A DNA stretch of 64,000 nt from Levilactobacillus humaensis (lineage in GTDB: Bacteria > Bacillota > Bacilli > Lactobacillales > Lactobacillaceae): the NCBI RefSeq assembly GCF_024345185.1, contig NZ_BROB01000006.1:42853-106852 (forward strand). The letters run 5' to 3'. Shown piece by piece: positions 20,345 to 29,012 of the stretch (its first letter is position 1; every line of letters begins with the position of its first letter). The notes beneath the pieces are model-generated. The model saw nothing but the letters and a program-made list of their open reading frames with translations. It did no database searches and was not told where the DNA came from. A program made the position numbers and the translations under genes.

Positions 20345-20464
20345 ATGAAAGTAAGACCATCAGTTAAGCCAATGTGCGAACACTGCAAGGTTATCAAGCG
20401 TAAAGGCCGAGTTATGATTATTTGCTCAGCCAACCCTAAGCATAAACAACGCCAGGGTAAGTAA
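20345..20464 (+). CDS. rpmJ: 50S ribosomal protein L36, zinc-binding type
   Basis: This very short gene (39 residues, [16 protein letters not shown] start) encodes L36. The zinc ligands are C11, C14, C27 and H33, so this is the zinc-containing form. TAGGAGG precedes ATG 20345. It lies between infA and rpsM as in nearly all bacteria. The full reading frame is open from ATG to TAA 20462-20464. Confidence 0.97.
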   Translation: MKVRPSVKPMCEHCKVIKRKGRVMIICSANPKHKQRQGK

Positions 20465-20491
20465 TTTCAATTTATAGGAGGTGTACATTCA

Positions 20492-20857
20492 ATGCCACGT
20501 ATTGCTGGAGTGGATTTACCACGTGATAAGCGTATCGCTTATGGTTTAACTTACATTTTTGGGATTGGTATCAACACGGCTCACAAGATCGTTGCTGCTG
20601 CCGGTGTCTCTGAAGACGTTCGGGTTCGTGATTTAACTCCCGACCAAGAAGACAAGATCCGTGCTGAAGTCGACAACTACAAAGTTGAAGGTGACTTACG
20701 GCGTGAGGTTACGCTGAACATCAAGAACTTACAAGAAATTGGTTCTTACCGTGGAATGCGTCACCGTCGCGGATTACCTGTTCGCGGTCAACACACTAAA
20801 AACAATGCCCGCACTCGGAAGGGTAAAGCCGTTTCCGTTGCCGGTAAGAAGAAGTAA
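20492..20857 (+). CDS. rpsM: 30S ribosomal protein S13
   Basis: S13 (121 residues) is in the 30S head and bridges to L5. Start [19 protein letters not shown], the helix-hairpin-helix region and the basic tail with [17 protein letters not shown] are typical. TAGGAGGTG lies before the ATG. rpsK follows after 17 bases. Confidence 0.98.
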   Translation: MPRIAGVDLPRDKRIAYGLTYIFGIGINTAHKIVAAAGVSEDVRVRDLTPDQEDKIRAEVDNYKVEGDLRREVTLNIKNLQEIGSYRGMRHRRGLPVRGQHTKNNARTRKGKAVSVAGKKK

Positions 20858-20874
20858 AGGAGGGTTATCACTTT

Positions 20875-21264
20875 ATGGCTACTAGAAAAACTAGTCGCAA
20901 GCGTCGGGTCAAGAAAAATATTGAAGCCGGTGTTGCACACATTCATGCTACGTTTAACAATACATTAGTTATGATCACTGACGTTCAAGGGAACGCCATT
21001 GCTTGGTCATCAGCTGGTGCCTTGGGCTTTAAGGGTAGTCGGAAGTCAACACCATTTGCTGCGCAAATGGCTGCTGAAGCCGCTGCTAAGTCCTCAATGG
21101 AACACGGTGTCAAGTCCGTAGAAGTTGCTGTTAAGGGTCCTGGTTCAGGACGTGAAGCTGCTATCCGGGCCATCCAAGCTGCTGGTATCGAAATCACCGC
21201 TATTCGCGATGTTACGCCAGTGCCTCATAATGGGACTCGTCCTCCAAAGCGCCGTCGGGTTTAA
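20875..21264 (+). CDS. rpsK: 30S ribosomal protein S11
   Basis: S11 (129 residues) forms part of the mRNA cleft on the 30S platform. The [19 protein letters not shown] start region and the C-terminal [16 protein letters not shown] are diagnostic. AAGGAGGG upstream. An 87-base gap with a small imperfect hairpin precedes rpoA. Confidence 0.98.
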   Translation: MATRKTSRKRRVKKNIEAGVAHIHATFNNTLVMITDVQGNAIAWSSAGALGFKGSRKSTPFAAQMAAEAAAKSSMEHGVKSVEVAVKGPGSGREAAIRAIQAAGIEITAIRDVTPVPHNGTRPPKRRRV

Positions 21265-21351
21265 CGTGAGCGTTTCATTAATGAGGGCAACCTTCATGAT
21301 GGGATTGACTTATAGAAGCTCAACGCGGTTTGAAAGGGGTAAACGATAAGA

Positions 21352-22302
21352 ATGATTGAATTTGAAAAGCCTAACATTCATAAAATTGACGAAAGCAGTA
21401 ACTACGGTAAGTTCATTGTCGAACCGTTGGAACGTGGTTACGGGACAACGCTTGGTAATTCCTTACGTCGGATTCTGCTTTCTTCATTACCTGGTGCAGC
21501 TATTACCAGCATTCAAATCGACGGGGTTTTACATGAATTTTCAACTATCGAAGGTGTTGTTGAAGACGTCACGCAAATCATCTTGAATGTTAAGAAGATT
21601 GCGCTGAAGCTCAACGGTTCTGACGAACAAGAAGAATCCATGGAAATCAACGTTAAAGGACCAGCACAGGTCACTGCCGGTGACATTGTTGCAGGTGCGG
21701 ACGTTGACGTTTTAAACCCAGATCTGTACATTGCTACGGTTGCCGATGGGGCAACGTTCCATATGCGGATGACTGCGGATAAAGGCCGGGGTTATGTTTC
21801 TGCTGACGAGAATAAGACTCGCAACACGGACATGCCAATTGGTGTCTTAGCCGTTGATTCCATTTATACCCCTATCGAACGGGTTAACTACCAAGTAGAG
21901 AATGCACGGGTTGGCCAACGGGCTGACTACGATAAATTGACCCTGGATGTTTGGACAAACGGTTCAATTAATCCAAGCGAAGCCATTGCTCTGGCTGCAA
22001 AGATCTTAACCGAACATTTGGCAATGTTTGTCGACTTGACTGACGAAGCTAAGAATGCGGAAATCATGGTTGAAAAAGAAGAGACGCACAAGGAAAAGAT
22101 GCTTGAGATGACCATCGAAGAGCTCGACTTGTCCGTACGTTCTTACAACTGTTTGAAGCGTGCTGGTATCAACACGGTTCAAGAATTGACTAATAAGACT
22201 GAAGCAGACATGATGAAGGTTCGTAACTTGGGTCGCAAGTCCCTCGAAGAAGTTAAAGCTAAGTTAGCTGACTTAGGTTTGTCACTTCGGAAGGAAGACT
22301 AA
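21352..22302 (+). CDS. rpoA: DNA-directed RNA polymerase subunit alpha
   Basis: The alpha subunit (316 residues) dimerises to start RNA polymerase assembly. The N-terminal domain shows [20 protein letters not shown]. The C-terminal domain, which binds UP elements and activators, begins after about residue 240 and shows [16 protein letters not shown] and [19 protein letters not shown] precedes ATG 21352. It is next to last in the superoperon, before rplQ. Confidence 0.98.
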   Translation: MIEFEKPNIHKIDESSNYGKFIVEPLERGYGTTLGNSLRRILLSSLPGAAITSIQIDGVLHEFSTIEGVVEDVTQIILNVKKIALKLNGSDEQEESMEINVKGPAQVTAGDIVAGADVDVLNPDLYIATVADGATFHMRMTADKGRGYVSADENKTRNTDMPIGVLAVDSIYTPIERVNYQVENARVGQRADYDKLTLDVWTNGSINPSEAIALAAKILTEHLAMFVDLTDEAKNAEIMVEKEETHKEKMLEMTIEELDLSVRSYNCLKRAGINTVQELTNKTEADMMKVRNLGRKSLEEVKAKLADLGLSLRKED

Positions 22303-22332
22303 TTTTAGACACTCAAAGGAGGGTTTCTGGTT

Positions 22333-22716
22333 ATGAGTTACCGTAAATTACAACGGACTAGTTCACAACGTCGCGCATTATTACGTGACTTGACCACTAG
22401 TTTAATCTTAAACGGCCGCATCGAAACGACTGAAGCACGCGCTAAAGAAGTTCGCAAGACGGCTGACCAAATGATTACTTTAGGTAAGCAAGGCGATTTA
22501 CATGCTCGTCGGCAAGCTGCTGCTTTCATCCGTAACGTTGTTGCAGATGTTAAAGAAGATGGCGACGATGTTGTTGTTACCAGTGCATTACAAAAGGTAT
22601 TTAGCGAATTAGCACCTAAGTACGCAGACCGTAAAGGTGGTTACACGCGTATCTTGAAGACGATGCCTCGTCGTGGTGATGGTGCCGCAATGGCTATCTT
22701 AGAATTCGTTGACTAA
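22333..22716 (+). CDS. rplQ: 50S ribosomal protein L17
   Basis: L17 (127 residues) is a tunnel-exit protein. [20 protein letters not shown] and the [18 protein letters not shown] segment are typical. AAAGGAGGG upstream. It is the last gene of the S10-spc-alpha superoperon; a long imperfect hairpin with a T8 tract follows about 55 bases after the stop. Confidence 0.98.
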   Translation: MSYRKLQRTSSQRRALLRDLTTSLILNGRIETTEARAKEVRKTADQMITLGKQGDLHARRQAAAFIRNVVADVKEDGDDVVVTSALQKVFSELAPKYADRKGGYTRILKTMPRRGDGAAMAILEFVD

Positions 22717-22770
22717 TTTTTAATTAGTTAAAGGGTGTGTCGTCCCTTAAACGGCTCACGGTTACAAATT

Positions 22771-22878
22771 AATCACTAGGATCATGTGGTATAGAGCGTT
22801 ATGATGATGGATTTTTCCGAGTCTAGCTTGAATGGGGGCAATCGCCTCAGCGCCGCTGGTTTGTTAGTGATTTTTTTT
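22771..22878 (+). terminator. Long-looped terminator or small structured RNA after rplQ
   Basis: AATCACTA (22771-22778) pairs with TAGTGATT (22865-22872) and is followed by a T8 tract, as in an intrinsic terminator. The loop, however, is 86 bases and contains its own pairings, for example CAGC/GCTG near 22848-22857. It probably ends the superoperon transcript. The size suggests a structured 3' end or an independent small RNA rather than a simple terminator. Confidence 0.5.
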
Positions 22879-22965
22879 GTGCCCAAAATTTGAGATGGCC
22901 ATTTACATAGACCGTTGACTGGTTGGCGACTACCTGTTTCTCCTGGTGGCAAAAGGACCCGAAAG

Positions 22966-22995
22966 TTTCGTAAATGTCGAGATTTTTGGTATAAT
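22966..22995 (+). promoter_or_regulatory. Promoter of ecfA1-ecfA2-ecfT-truA
   Basis: A perfect TATAAT (22990-22995) has an extended -10 element (TGG just before it) and a weak -35 (TTTCGT, 18-base spacer). It lies about 38 bases before the ecfA1 start and rules out longer N-terminal readings of that gene. Confidence 0.7.
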
Positions 22996-23032
22996 TACGG
23001 GTGACTTTTCAAAAGGAGAATCGACAGCGCTG

Positions 23033-23872
23033 ATGGAAAATATTATTGATGTACAACACTTGAGTTACCGTTATCAGGACACTGATGGACGGCCGGCTTT
23101 GGATGATATCAGCTTCACCGTGAGAGCGGGGGAGTGGTTGGCACTGGTCGGTCATAACGGTAGCGGAAAGTCCACATTGGCGCGAGCCGTTGATGGACTT
23201 CTCCCGTTCAGTGAAGGGACGGTCACCGTGGGGGGGATTAAGTTAACCCCGGAAACGGTTTGGGAAGTTCGCGAGAAGATCGGCATGATCTTTCAGAATC
23301 CCGATAATCAGTTTGTTGGCGCCACGGTCGAAGACGATGTCGCCTTTGGCCTCGAGAATCGGCAAATTTCACGTGCTGAGATGGTTCCACGCGTTAAAGC
23401 AGCCCTCGATGAGGTTGGCATGCAGACGTTCGCACAGCGCGAGCCAGGGGCCTTATCCGGTGGGCAGAAACAGCGGGTGGCTTTAGCTGGAATTGTGGCG
23501 ATTGCCCCTGACATTCTGATCCTGGACGAGGCGACCAGCATGCTGGACCCACAGGGCCGGCGAGATATGTTGGCCTTGGTTCAACGTCTCCGTGAAGAGA
23601 AACATCTGACGGTTATTTCCATTACCCATGACATTGACGAAGCCGCCAGCGCCGACCGCATCCTGGTGATTGATGACGGCAAGCTCGTGGAAGAAGCGCA
23701 ACCGGCGGAGATTTTTGCTCAGGGTGAGCGTCTGGTTCATTTGGGATTAGACGTACCGTTCACTGCTAAATTAAAACAAGCCTTACAAGACCGTGGAATT
23801 ACGGTTCCTGCGGGTTATCAAACGACGACAGAAATGGAGGAATGGTTGTGGCAATCACTTTCGAACACGTAG
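23033..23872 (+). CDS. ecfA1: ECF transporter ATPase, EcfA1
   Basis: This 279-residue ABC ATPase is the first of the pair energising the shared energy-coupling-factor module, which serves several vitamin-binding S components (riboflavin, folate, biotin and others). Walker [10 protein letters not shown] is near residue 44, the signature is [14 protein letters not shown] and Walker B is [13 protein letters not shown] chose ATG 23033 ([12 protein letters not shown]); the frame is open further up, but the promoter lies there. It overlaps ecfA2 by 25 bases. No S component is in the window, as usual for a group II module. Confidence 0.95.
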   Translation: MENIIDVQHLSYRYQDTDGRPALDDISFTVRAGEWLALVGHNGSGKSTLARAVDGLLPFSEGTVTVGGIKLTPETVWEVREKIGMIFQNPDNQFVGATVEDDVAFGLENRQISRAEMVPRVKAALDEVGMQTFAQREPGALSGGQKQRVALAGIVAIAPDILILDEATSMLDPQGRRDMLALVQRLREEKHLTVISITHDIDEAASADRILVIDDGKLVEEAQPAEIFAQGERLVHLGLDVPFTAKLKQALQDRGITVPAGYQTTTEMEEWLWQSLSNT

Positions 23873-24720
23873 GGTATACCTATCAGGCGGGTACGCCGAT
23901 GGCGACCCCTGCACTGAGTGATATTTCCTTTACCGTTCCCGACCATGGCTACCTGGCGATTATTGGTCATACCGGGAGTGGCAAATCTACATTGATTCAG
24001 CAGATCAATGCGCTCCTGAAGCCGACTACGGGAAAAATTACTGTGGATGATTTCACGATTACCCCTCAGACGACGAATGCCGATTTGAAGCCTTTACGTC
24101 GGCATGTGGGTATGGTTTTCCAATTTCCAGAAAGCCAATTGTTTGAGGAGACTATTCAACGTGACATCGCATTTGGTCCGCAGAACTTTGGTGTGAGCGA
24201 AGAAGAGGCAAATCAACGTGCCTTGGACATGTTGAAAACGGTGGGGCTAGACGAGAGTTTTGCTGACCGGTCACCATTCGAATTGTCCGGGGGACAGATG
24301 CGTCGGGTGGCGATCGCTGGGGTATTGGCCATGCAGCCTAAGGTCTTGATTCTCGATGAACCGACCGCAGGACTTGATCCCCAGGGACGCCAAGAAATGA
24401 TGACACTCTTTAATCGGCTACACCAGGAACAGGGACTCACCATCATCTTGGTCACGCACCAGATGGAGGATGTGGCCGCTTATGCCGATGAGGTGGCGGT
24501 GATGCAGGCTGGCAAGCTCTTGACCTGTGCGACCCCTCAGGAGGTCTTCAGTGACCCCACTTGGGTTCAGAACAGTGACATTGACGTCCCACGGGCAGCG
24601 AAGTTTGCCCAACGTCTCGGTAAACGTGGTGTGAAGTGGGACCAGCTTCCCTTGACCGCCGACCAGTTGGCCGATCAATTGGTTCAGCACTGGCCGGGAA
24701 TGGGGGGCCAACATGAGTAA
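23848..24720 (+). CDS. ecfA2: ECF transporter ATPase, EcfA2
   Basis: This is the second ATPase (290 residues) of the energy-coupling-factor module. It has Walker [10 protein letters not shown], the Q-loop [10 protein letters not shown], signature [13 protein letters not shown] and Walker [16 protein letters not shown] 23848 is preferred because it is 7 bases from GGAGG; ATG 23842 is too near that site. The gene overlaps both its neighbours (ecfA1 and ecfT), indicating coupled synthesis of the A1:A2:T complex. Confidence 0.95.
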   Translation: MAITFEHVGYTYQAGTPMATPALSDISFTVPDHGYLAIIGHTGSGKSTLIQQINALLKPTTGKITVDDFTITPQTTNADLKPLRRHVGMVFQFPESQLFEETIQRDIAFGPQNFGVSEEEANQRALDMLKTVGLDESFADRSPFELSGGQMRRVAIAGVLAMQPKVLILDEPTAGLDPQGRQEMMTLFNRLHQEQGLTIILVTHQMEDVAAYADEVAVMQAGKLLTCATPQEVFSDPTWVQNSDIDVPRAAKFAQRLGKRGVKWDQLPLTADQLADQLVQHWPGMGGQHE

Positions 24721-25513
24721 TTTTATCTTTGGGCGTTATTTACCCCTGAATTCCATTGTCCATCGCCTGGATCCCCGATCAAAGCTCCTATTGAGTTTCT
24801 GCTATCTCATCGTGGTGTTCCTTGCCAACTCTTGGTTGAGCTATGCCATCCTGATTGGGTTTACCTTGGCGGCCATTTTGTCGTCTAAAATCAGTTTGGG
24901 ATTCTTTCTCAAAGGACTCCGGCCCATGCTGTGGCTGATCGCCTTTACTGTAGTGGTCCAGCTACTATTCAGTCCGGCTGGGGGCCACGTCTACTTTCAC
25001 TGGACAATTCTTAACATTACCCAAGCGGGTCTGGTGAATTCGGGTGTGATTTTCATTCGGTTTTTATTAATTATCATGATGTCCACGCTCTTGACCCTGT
25101 CAACGCAACCCCTGGATATTGCCACGGGGTTGTCCTCGCTGATGAAGCCGCTACGTTGGGTGCGTATTCCTGTAGATACGCTGGCAATGATGCTGGCGAT
25201 CGCCCTGCGGTTTGTGCCTACGTTGATGGATGAAGCAACTAAAATTATGAATGCGCAACGTGCACGGGGCGTGGACTTTGGTGAAGGTGGTCTGATCAAG
25301 CAGGCCAAGTCCTTCATTCCCTTAATGGTGCCGCTGTTTATGAGTGCCTTTAATCGGGCAGAAGATTTATCGACGGCCATGGAGGCTCGCGGTTATCGTG
25401 ACAGCGAGCATCGCAGTCAATATCGTATTTTAACTTGGCAACGACGGGATACGATGACCTGGATTGTCTTTCTCATGGTCGTAGCGACCATGTTAGCAAC
25501 ACGTCGTTGGTAG
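24713..25513 (+). CDS. ecfT: ECF transporter transmembrane subunit, EcfT
   Basis: EcfT (266 residues) is the membrane scaffold linking the two ATPases to substrate-binding S components. Hydrophobic helices fill the N-terminal half. The two coupling-helix motifs with Ala-Arg-Gly appear as AQRARGVDF and MEARGYRD. It starts 8 bases inside ecfA2. truA follows 8 bases after the stop, a common arrangement in Firmicutes. Confidence 0.95.
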   Translation: MSNFIFGRYLPLNSIVHRLDPRSKLLLSFCYLIVVFLANSWLSYAILIGFTLAAILSSKISLGFFLKGLRPMLWLIAFTVVVQLLFSPAGGHVYFHWTILNITQAGLVNSGVIFIRFLLIIMMSTLLTLSTQPLDIATGLSSLMKPLRWVRIPVDTLAMMLAIALRFVPTLMDEATKIMNAQRARGVDFGEGGLIKQAKSFIPLMVPLFMSAFNRAEDLSTAMEARGYRDSEHRSQYRILTWQRRDTMTWIVFLMVVATMLATRRW

Positions 25514-25521
25514 GAGGAAAC

Positions 25522-26319
25522 ATGCCACGTTATAAAATTACTTTGATGTATGATGGAACAAACTTTGCGGGCTTTCAACGCCAACCGGATCGCCGGACCG
25601 TCGAAAGTGTTTTGACCAAGGTCATTAACAAGATGGCTAAGAATCCGGATCCCAAGATTCTTGTGTATGGGTCGGGGAGAACGGATGCCGGCGTGCACGC
25701 CTTAGCGCAGGTCGTCCACTTCGACTTTCCCTTTACGATTCCGGAAGAGAGCATGCGCAAGGGCCTTAATAGCATGTTACCCATGGATATGGAGATTCGA
25801 CGCGTTGAGATTGTGCCAGCAACTTTTCATGCCCGTTACGACGTATCCGGCAAACGGTACTTGTATCGCATGGATATGGGGGAATTCCGCAATCCCTTTA
25901 AACGCAATTATACGGGCCACTGGAAGTTTCCAGTTGATTTAGATAAGATTAATCAGGCCTTGGGTGATCTCGTCGGAGAACACGATTTTACCAGTTTCGT
26001 GGCCTCTGGGGCGCAGACTCGCACCTTCGTGCGGACGATCTATGAGGCAACCTGTCATATTGACGAGACGAACCACGAGCTCGTCTTCGAATTTTATGGG
26101 AATGGCTTTATGTACAATCAGGTCCGGATTATGGTCGGGGTGCTGGTCGAAATTGGTTCTGGAAGCCGACCTGTTCACGACATTCTGCGCCTCTATCAGG
26201 TCAAGGATCGCAGGCAGGCACGGCGAACCGTCCCGGCAGCGGGGCTTTACTTAAAACATGTGTATTATCAGGGGGAAGACCCCGAACATCCGACAAAATT
26301 GCCGCAAAGACAGCGCTAA
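25522..26319 (+). CDS. truA: tRNA pseudouridine(38-40) synthase
   Basis: TruA (265 residues) converts uridines 38-40 of the tRNA anticodon stem to pseudouridine. The catalytic aspartate lies in GSGRTDAGVHA near residue 54. ATG 25522 (MPRYKITLMYDGTNFAGFQ) has TAGGAGG 6 bases upstream. A longer in-frame reading overlaps ecfT and is rejected. It is probably co-transcribed with ecfA1A2T. Confidence 0.96.
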   Translation: MPRYKITLMYDGTNFAGFQRQPDRRTVESVLTKVINKMAKNPDPKILVYGSGRTDAGVHALAQVVHFDFPFTIPEESMRKGLNSMLPMDMEIRRVEIVPATFHARYDVSGKRYLYRMDMGEFRNPFKRNYTGHWKFPVDLDKINQALGDLVGEHDFTSFVASGAQTRTFVRTIYEATCHIDETNHELVFEFYGNGFMYNQVRIMVGVLVEIGSGSRPVHDILRLYQVKDRRQARRTVPAAGLYLKHVYYQGEDPEHPTKLPQRQR

Positions 26320-26343
26320 TTTTGCTGAGGGCATAAACAATCA

Positions 26344-26372
26344 TTGACTTTAGGGTGAAAACTTTGTATTAT
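26344..26372 (+). promoter_or_regulatory. Promoter of rplM-rpsI
   Basis: TTGACT (26344-26349), a 17-base spacer and TATTAT (26367-26372) lie about 85 bases before rplM. Confidence 0.85.
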
Positions 26373-26378
26373 GGTCAT

Positions 26379-26456
26379 TGGTATTGTTTGCCCCACGATA
26401 AGCCCCGGAAAGTTTACTTGGTGTCAGACAAACTCAGATTTATGGAGGAATATAAC
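26379..26456 (+). promoter_or_regulatory. Leader of rplM (candidate L13 leader)
   Basis: About 75 transcribed bases precede rplM, with short complementary tracts such as GTTTG (26385-26389) and CAAAC (26429-26433). Firmicutes rplM is known to carry an autoregulatory L13 leader in this position. I infer the same here from location and size, not from a full consensus match. Confidence 0.45.
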
Positions 26457-26900
26457 GTGCGTACAACTTATATGGCAAAACCCAACGATATTAACCGCAA
26501 ATGGTACATCGTTGATGCAACTGACGTTAGTTTAGGACGTCTTGCTTCAGTCGTTGCTTCTGTATTACGTGGCAAGAACAAGCCAACGTTCACCCCTAAC
26601 GTGGACACTGGTGACAACGTAATTGTTATCAACGCAAGCAAGATTGCTTTGACTGGCCGTAAGGCTTCGGGCAAGATTTACTATCACCACACTGGTTTCC
26701 CAGGTGGTTTAAAGTCCCGTACTGCTGGTAACTTCCGGGCCCAAAACCCAGAAAAATTGATCGAAACTTCTGTCCAAGGTATGCTTCCTAAGAACTCCTT
26801 AGGTCATCAGATGGCATTGAAGCTTCATGTGTATGCTGGTGAAGACCACAAGCACGAAGCCCAAAAGCCGGAAGTATTAGACATCACTAACCTAATCTAA
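26457..26900 (+). CDS. rplM: 50S ribosomal protein L13
   Basis: L13 (147 residues) is an early 50S assembly protein. GTG 26457 ([17 protein letters not shown]) is chosen because it is 7 bases from GGAGG and matches the family start in lactobacilli. The longer in-frame reading covers the leader and promoter. [17 protein letters not shown] and [13 protein letters not shown] are conserved. rpsI follows after 13 bases. Confidence 0.97.
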   Translation: MRTTYMAKPNDINRKWYIVDATDVSLGRLASVVASVLRGKNKPTFTPNVDTGDNVIVINASKIALTGRKASGKIYYHHTGFPGGLKSRTAGNFRAQNPEKLIETSVQGMLPKNSLGHQMALKLHVYAGEDHKHEAQKPEVLDITNLI

Positions 26901-26913
26901 GGAGGAAACCAAA

Positions 26914-27306
26914 ATGGCACAAGTTCAATATCGCGGCACTGGCCGTCGTAAAAACTCCTCTGCTCGGGTGCGTTTAGTACCAGGCTCAGGTAAGATTGTT
27001 ATGAACAAGAAGGCAATTGAGGATTACATCCCATTTGCTAGCATTCGTGAAGTTGTTTTACAACCATTCAACGTTACGGAAACGCTCGGTAACTACGATG
27101 CATTAGTTACTGTTCACGGTGGCGGTTTCTCCGGTCAAGCCGGCGCAACTCGTCATGGGATCGCTCGGGCATTGCTCGAAGTTGACCCAGACTTCCGTGG
27201 TCCGCTGAAGCGTGCGGGTCTTTTGACTCGTGACCCACGGATGAAGGAACGGAAGAAGCCAGGTCTCAAGAAGGCCCGGAAAGCTTCCCAATTCTCAAAG
27301 CGTTAA
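26914..27306 (+). CDS. rpsI: 30S ribosomal protein S9
   Basis: S9 (130 residues) has a C-terminal tail that reaches the P-site tRNA, here ending [12 protein letters not shown]. The start [17 protein letters not shown] and the [19 protein letters not shown] segment are typical. AAGGAGG precedes ATG 26914. A strong terminator ends the rplM-rpsI unit. Confidence 0.98.
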   Translation: MAQVQYRGTGRRKNSSARVRLVPGSGKIVMNKKAIEDYIPFASIREVVLQPFNVTETLGNYDALVTVHGGGFSGQAGATRHGIARALLEVDPDFRGPLKRAGLLTRDPRMKERKKPGLKKARKASQFSKR

Positions 27307-27332
27307 TATTTCGATATTATCTATTTGGGGAA

Positions 27333-27363
27333 AGCTCTCGCCGTTATGGCGGGGGCTTTTTTT
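27333..27363 (+). terminator. Intrinsic terminator after rpsI
   Basis: A 10-bp G+C-rich stem (27333-27342 with 27348-27357), a 5-base loop and a T7 tract. Confidence 0.93.
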
Positions 27364-27395
27364 GTGCAATCAGGGATTGGGGATGAACAAGTCAT

Positions 27396-27434
27396 AAAAA
27401 AACAGGCCAGCCTTCCTGTAGAAGACAGCCTGTT
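27396..27434 (-). terminator. Terminator of the XRE regulator gene
   Basis: On the minus strand a 7-bp stem AACAGGC/GCCTGTT (27428-27434 with 27401-27407) encloses a second small CTTC/GAAG stem and is followed by a T7 tract. It lies just after the stop of the minus-strand gene. Confidence 0.88.
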
Positions 27435-27442
27435 ACATTGGT

Positions 27443-27754
27443 CTATGCTTTGTCGATAATCTCGTTGGCGCGTTCAATTAAGGCAACGAACTGTAAGACA
27501 CTTTCGACTTGTTCGTCAGTCAGGCCCCCGAGACTAAAGGGTAAATCATCGGTTCTACCAAGTAGGTAATCTGATGAGGTGTCCAAGACATCACAGATCT
27601 TGGTCAGTGTTTCAATTGAGGGATAGGATAGGCCTTGTTCGTAAGCCGAAATCGTTCCCTTGCTGACTTCAAGCCTTTGAGATAGTTCGAGTTGCGTTAA
27701 ACGCTTGTGCTTGCGAACGGCTTTTAACCTCTCGCCAAAGAATTGTACAGTCAT
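27443..27754 (-). CDS. XRE-family helix-turn-helix transcriptional regulator
   Basis: A 103-residue protein. Residues 7-61 form a Cro/C1-type DNA-binding domain, with LTQLELSQRLEVSKGTISAYE as the helix-turn-helix core (quoted to LSQRLEVSKGTISAYE). The DYLLGRTDDLPF motif that follows is typical of the single-domain XRE regulators common in Firmicutes. A short helical tail (DEQVESVLQFVALIERANEI) may dimerise. GGAGGG lies 9 bases before the ATG. It is monocistronic and divergent from the secreted CAP-protein pair across 430 bases, so it may control them or itself. Target unknown. Confidence 0.88.
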   Translation of the reverse strand: MTVQFFGERLKAVRKHKRLTQLELSQRLEVSKGTISAYEQGLSYPSIETLTKICDVLDTSSDYLLGRTDDLPFSLGGLTDEQVESVLQFVALIERANEIIDKA

Positions 27755-28183
27755 GAGTTTTCACCCTCCGTTTAGGGTAGCAAAAACTTGTAACAGAATT
27801 ACGTGCATTAGGTATATGTAATATTGATTTTCCTGTGATTTATTGATAATATTAGACATATGAAGTATCAGCCCAAGATATATTTTTAACACGAAAATAT
27901 TTTGATGGATTAACGAGTCAACTTGTTTTCCCGTTGTATTTTATATTTAAGGGGGTGTACTCTATTAATGGGTGAAGTTCTTTGGCGATAAGTTTGCTAA
28001 ACGTTGGCATTAAGCGTGTAGTGACGGGCCGGAGAAGTGAGCCAACCTAAGTCGAGAGTGAGTCCCGAAATCCTAGTGGAACCCAGTTCACGGCCACAGA
28101 AAGCAAAGTGATAATTAACTTTTTTGTTCGGATGTAGGCATCACCAATTTTGATTGAGTTAACACAAATGGAGGGTATCAAGG
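27755..28183 (+). other. 430-base divergent intergenic region
   Basis: The part next to the regulator is A+T-rich and probably holds divergent promoters, but no box pair is convincing. A possible 7-codon reading frame (ATG 27968, ending TAA) follows a G-rich stretch. From about 27950 to 28130 the sequence becomes G+C-richer and appears structured. No larger gene is present. Confidence 0.5.
27950..28130 (+). ncRNA. Candidate structured leader RNA upstream of the CAP-protein pair
   Basis: GGCCG (28027-28031) pairs with CGGCC (28091-28095), enclosing about 60 bases. A GTTT/AAAC mini-hairpin lies at 27992-28001, imperfect direct repeats TTGGCGATAAG and TTGGCATTAAG lie upstream, and T6 follows at 28120-28125. 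It lies just 5' of a secreted-protein gene. I compared it with c-di-AMP (ydaO) and T-box leaders from memory; only fragments, such as TGGAACC, are similar. Family unknown. Confidence 0.35.
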
Positions 28184-28972
28184 ATGAAAGCAAAAAAGAT
28201 GATGATTTCGGCACTCACGGTTCTCAGTGTGACTGCCATGGGGCTCACCACCGTAACGACTGGTTCGAACACGGCTTTTGCCAAGTCTAAAGCGGCAAAA
28301 GTTTTGAAGACAAGCACTTATAAATCTAAGAAAAAAGTACACGTCACTGGCAGTTGGATGTATTCAAATACGAAGTTGACGCATAAGAATCACCACATGA
28401 CGAAGTTCCTCTACACCAAGTTCTATGCGACGAAGAAGGTTCAGATTCGTCAGGCCAATGGCAAGAAAGTTACATACAATTACTTGAAGTCTAAGGACGG
28501 CAAGACGAAGGGCTATGTCGCGACAAAGTATGTTTATAATCAGTGGGGGCACGGCAAGTATAGTGTGGCCGCTTACCGAAAAAACGCTGTGAAGGAGCTT
28601 AATAAATTCCGGGCCGAAAACGGTGTCGCACCGCTAAAGGAAGACGCTAAGCTGGACAAAATTGCCCAGAAGAATGCGGACCGGATGCGTAAAGAAGGTA
28701 AGTCCTTTAAGATCAATGTCGAAGGTACGCCACATGCTGGGATGATTTACGATGACTATGTTGCACCTAGGTCGACGCCAATTATTGGCTATGAAAATGG
28801 GGCGCAGTGGGGCCAAGGGACGATTCTTTCATGGATGCGGATTACCGACAGATGGCGTGATATTGGTGCCATCCCTCATTTGATGAATCCTAACCAAACC
28901 AAGGTTGGTTTTGGTGCGATGCAGCATGGCCAAGAACTCTATGAATTTGCTATCTTGTCCCATAAAGACTAA
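28184..28972 (+). CDS. Secreted CAP/SCP-domain protein, copy 1
   Basis: A 262-residue exported protein. A signal peptide ends near AFAKS (about residue 34). Residues 40-120 form a lysine-rich region with an SH3-like pattern (KVQIRQANGKKVTYNY, then GYVATKYVY) and may bind the cell wall. Residues 130-262 resemble the CAP/SCP (cysteine-rich secretory protein/PR-1) fold: LNKFRAENGVAPLKEDAKL, GTPHAG and PNQTKVGFGA. Some canonical CAP residues are altered, so activity is uncertain. AATGGAGGG precedes the ATG. The next gene is a paralogue of exactly the same length, so this is a tandem duplication. Function unknown. Confidence 0.75.
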   Translation: MKAKKMMISALTVLSVTAMGLTTVTTGSNTAFAKSKAAKVLKTSTYKSKKKVHVTGSWMYSNTKLTHKNHHMTKFLYTKFYATKKVQIRQANGKKVTYNYLKSKDGKTKGYVATKYVYNQWGHGKYSVAAYRKNAVKELNKFRAENGVAPLKEDAKLDKIAQKNADRMRKEGKSFKINVEGTPHAGMIYDDYVAPRSTPIIGYENGAQWGQGTILSWMRITDRWRDIGAIPHLMNPNQTKVGFGAMQHGQELYEFAILSHKD

Positions 28973-29012
28973 GCAACGGTTTCGATGATGACATAATTTG
29001 GAGGAATCAGGC

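Noticed and set aside
22946..23032. Longer EcfA1 start
   Set aside because: The extension spans the -10 box at 22990-22995, so it would not be on the transcript.
27950..28130. Assignment as a c-di-AMP (ydaO) riboswitch or T-box
   Set aside because: Only isolated fragments (such as CCCGAAATCC and TGGAACC) resemble those families. The rest of their conserved cores and a matching terminator arrangement are missing.
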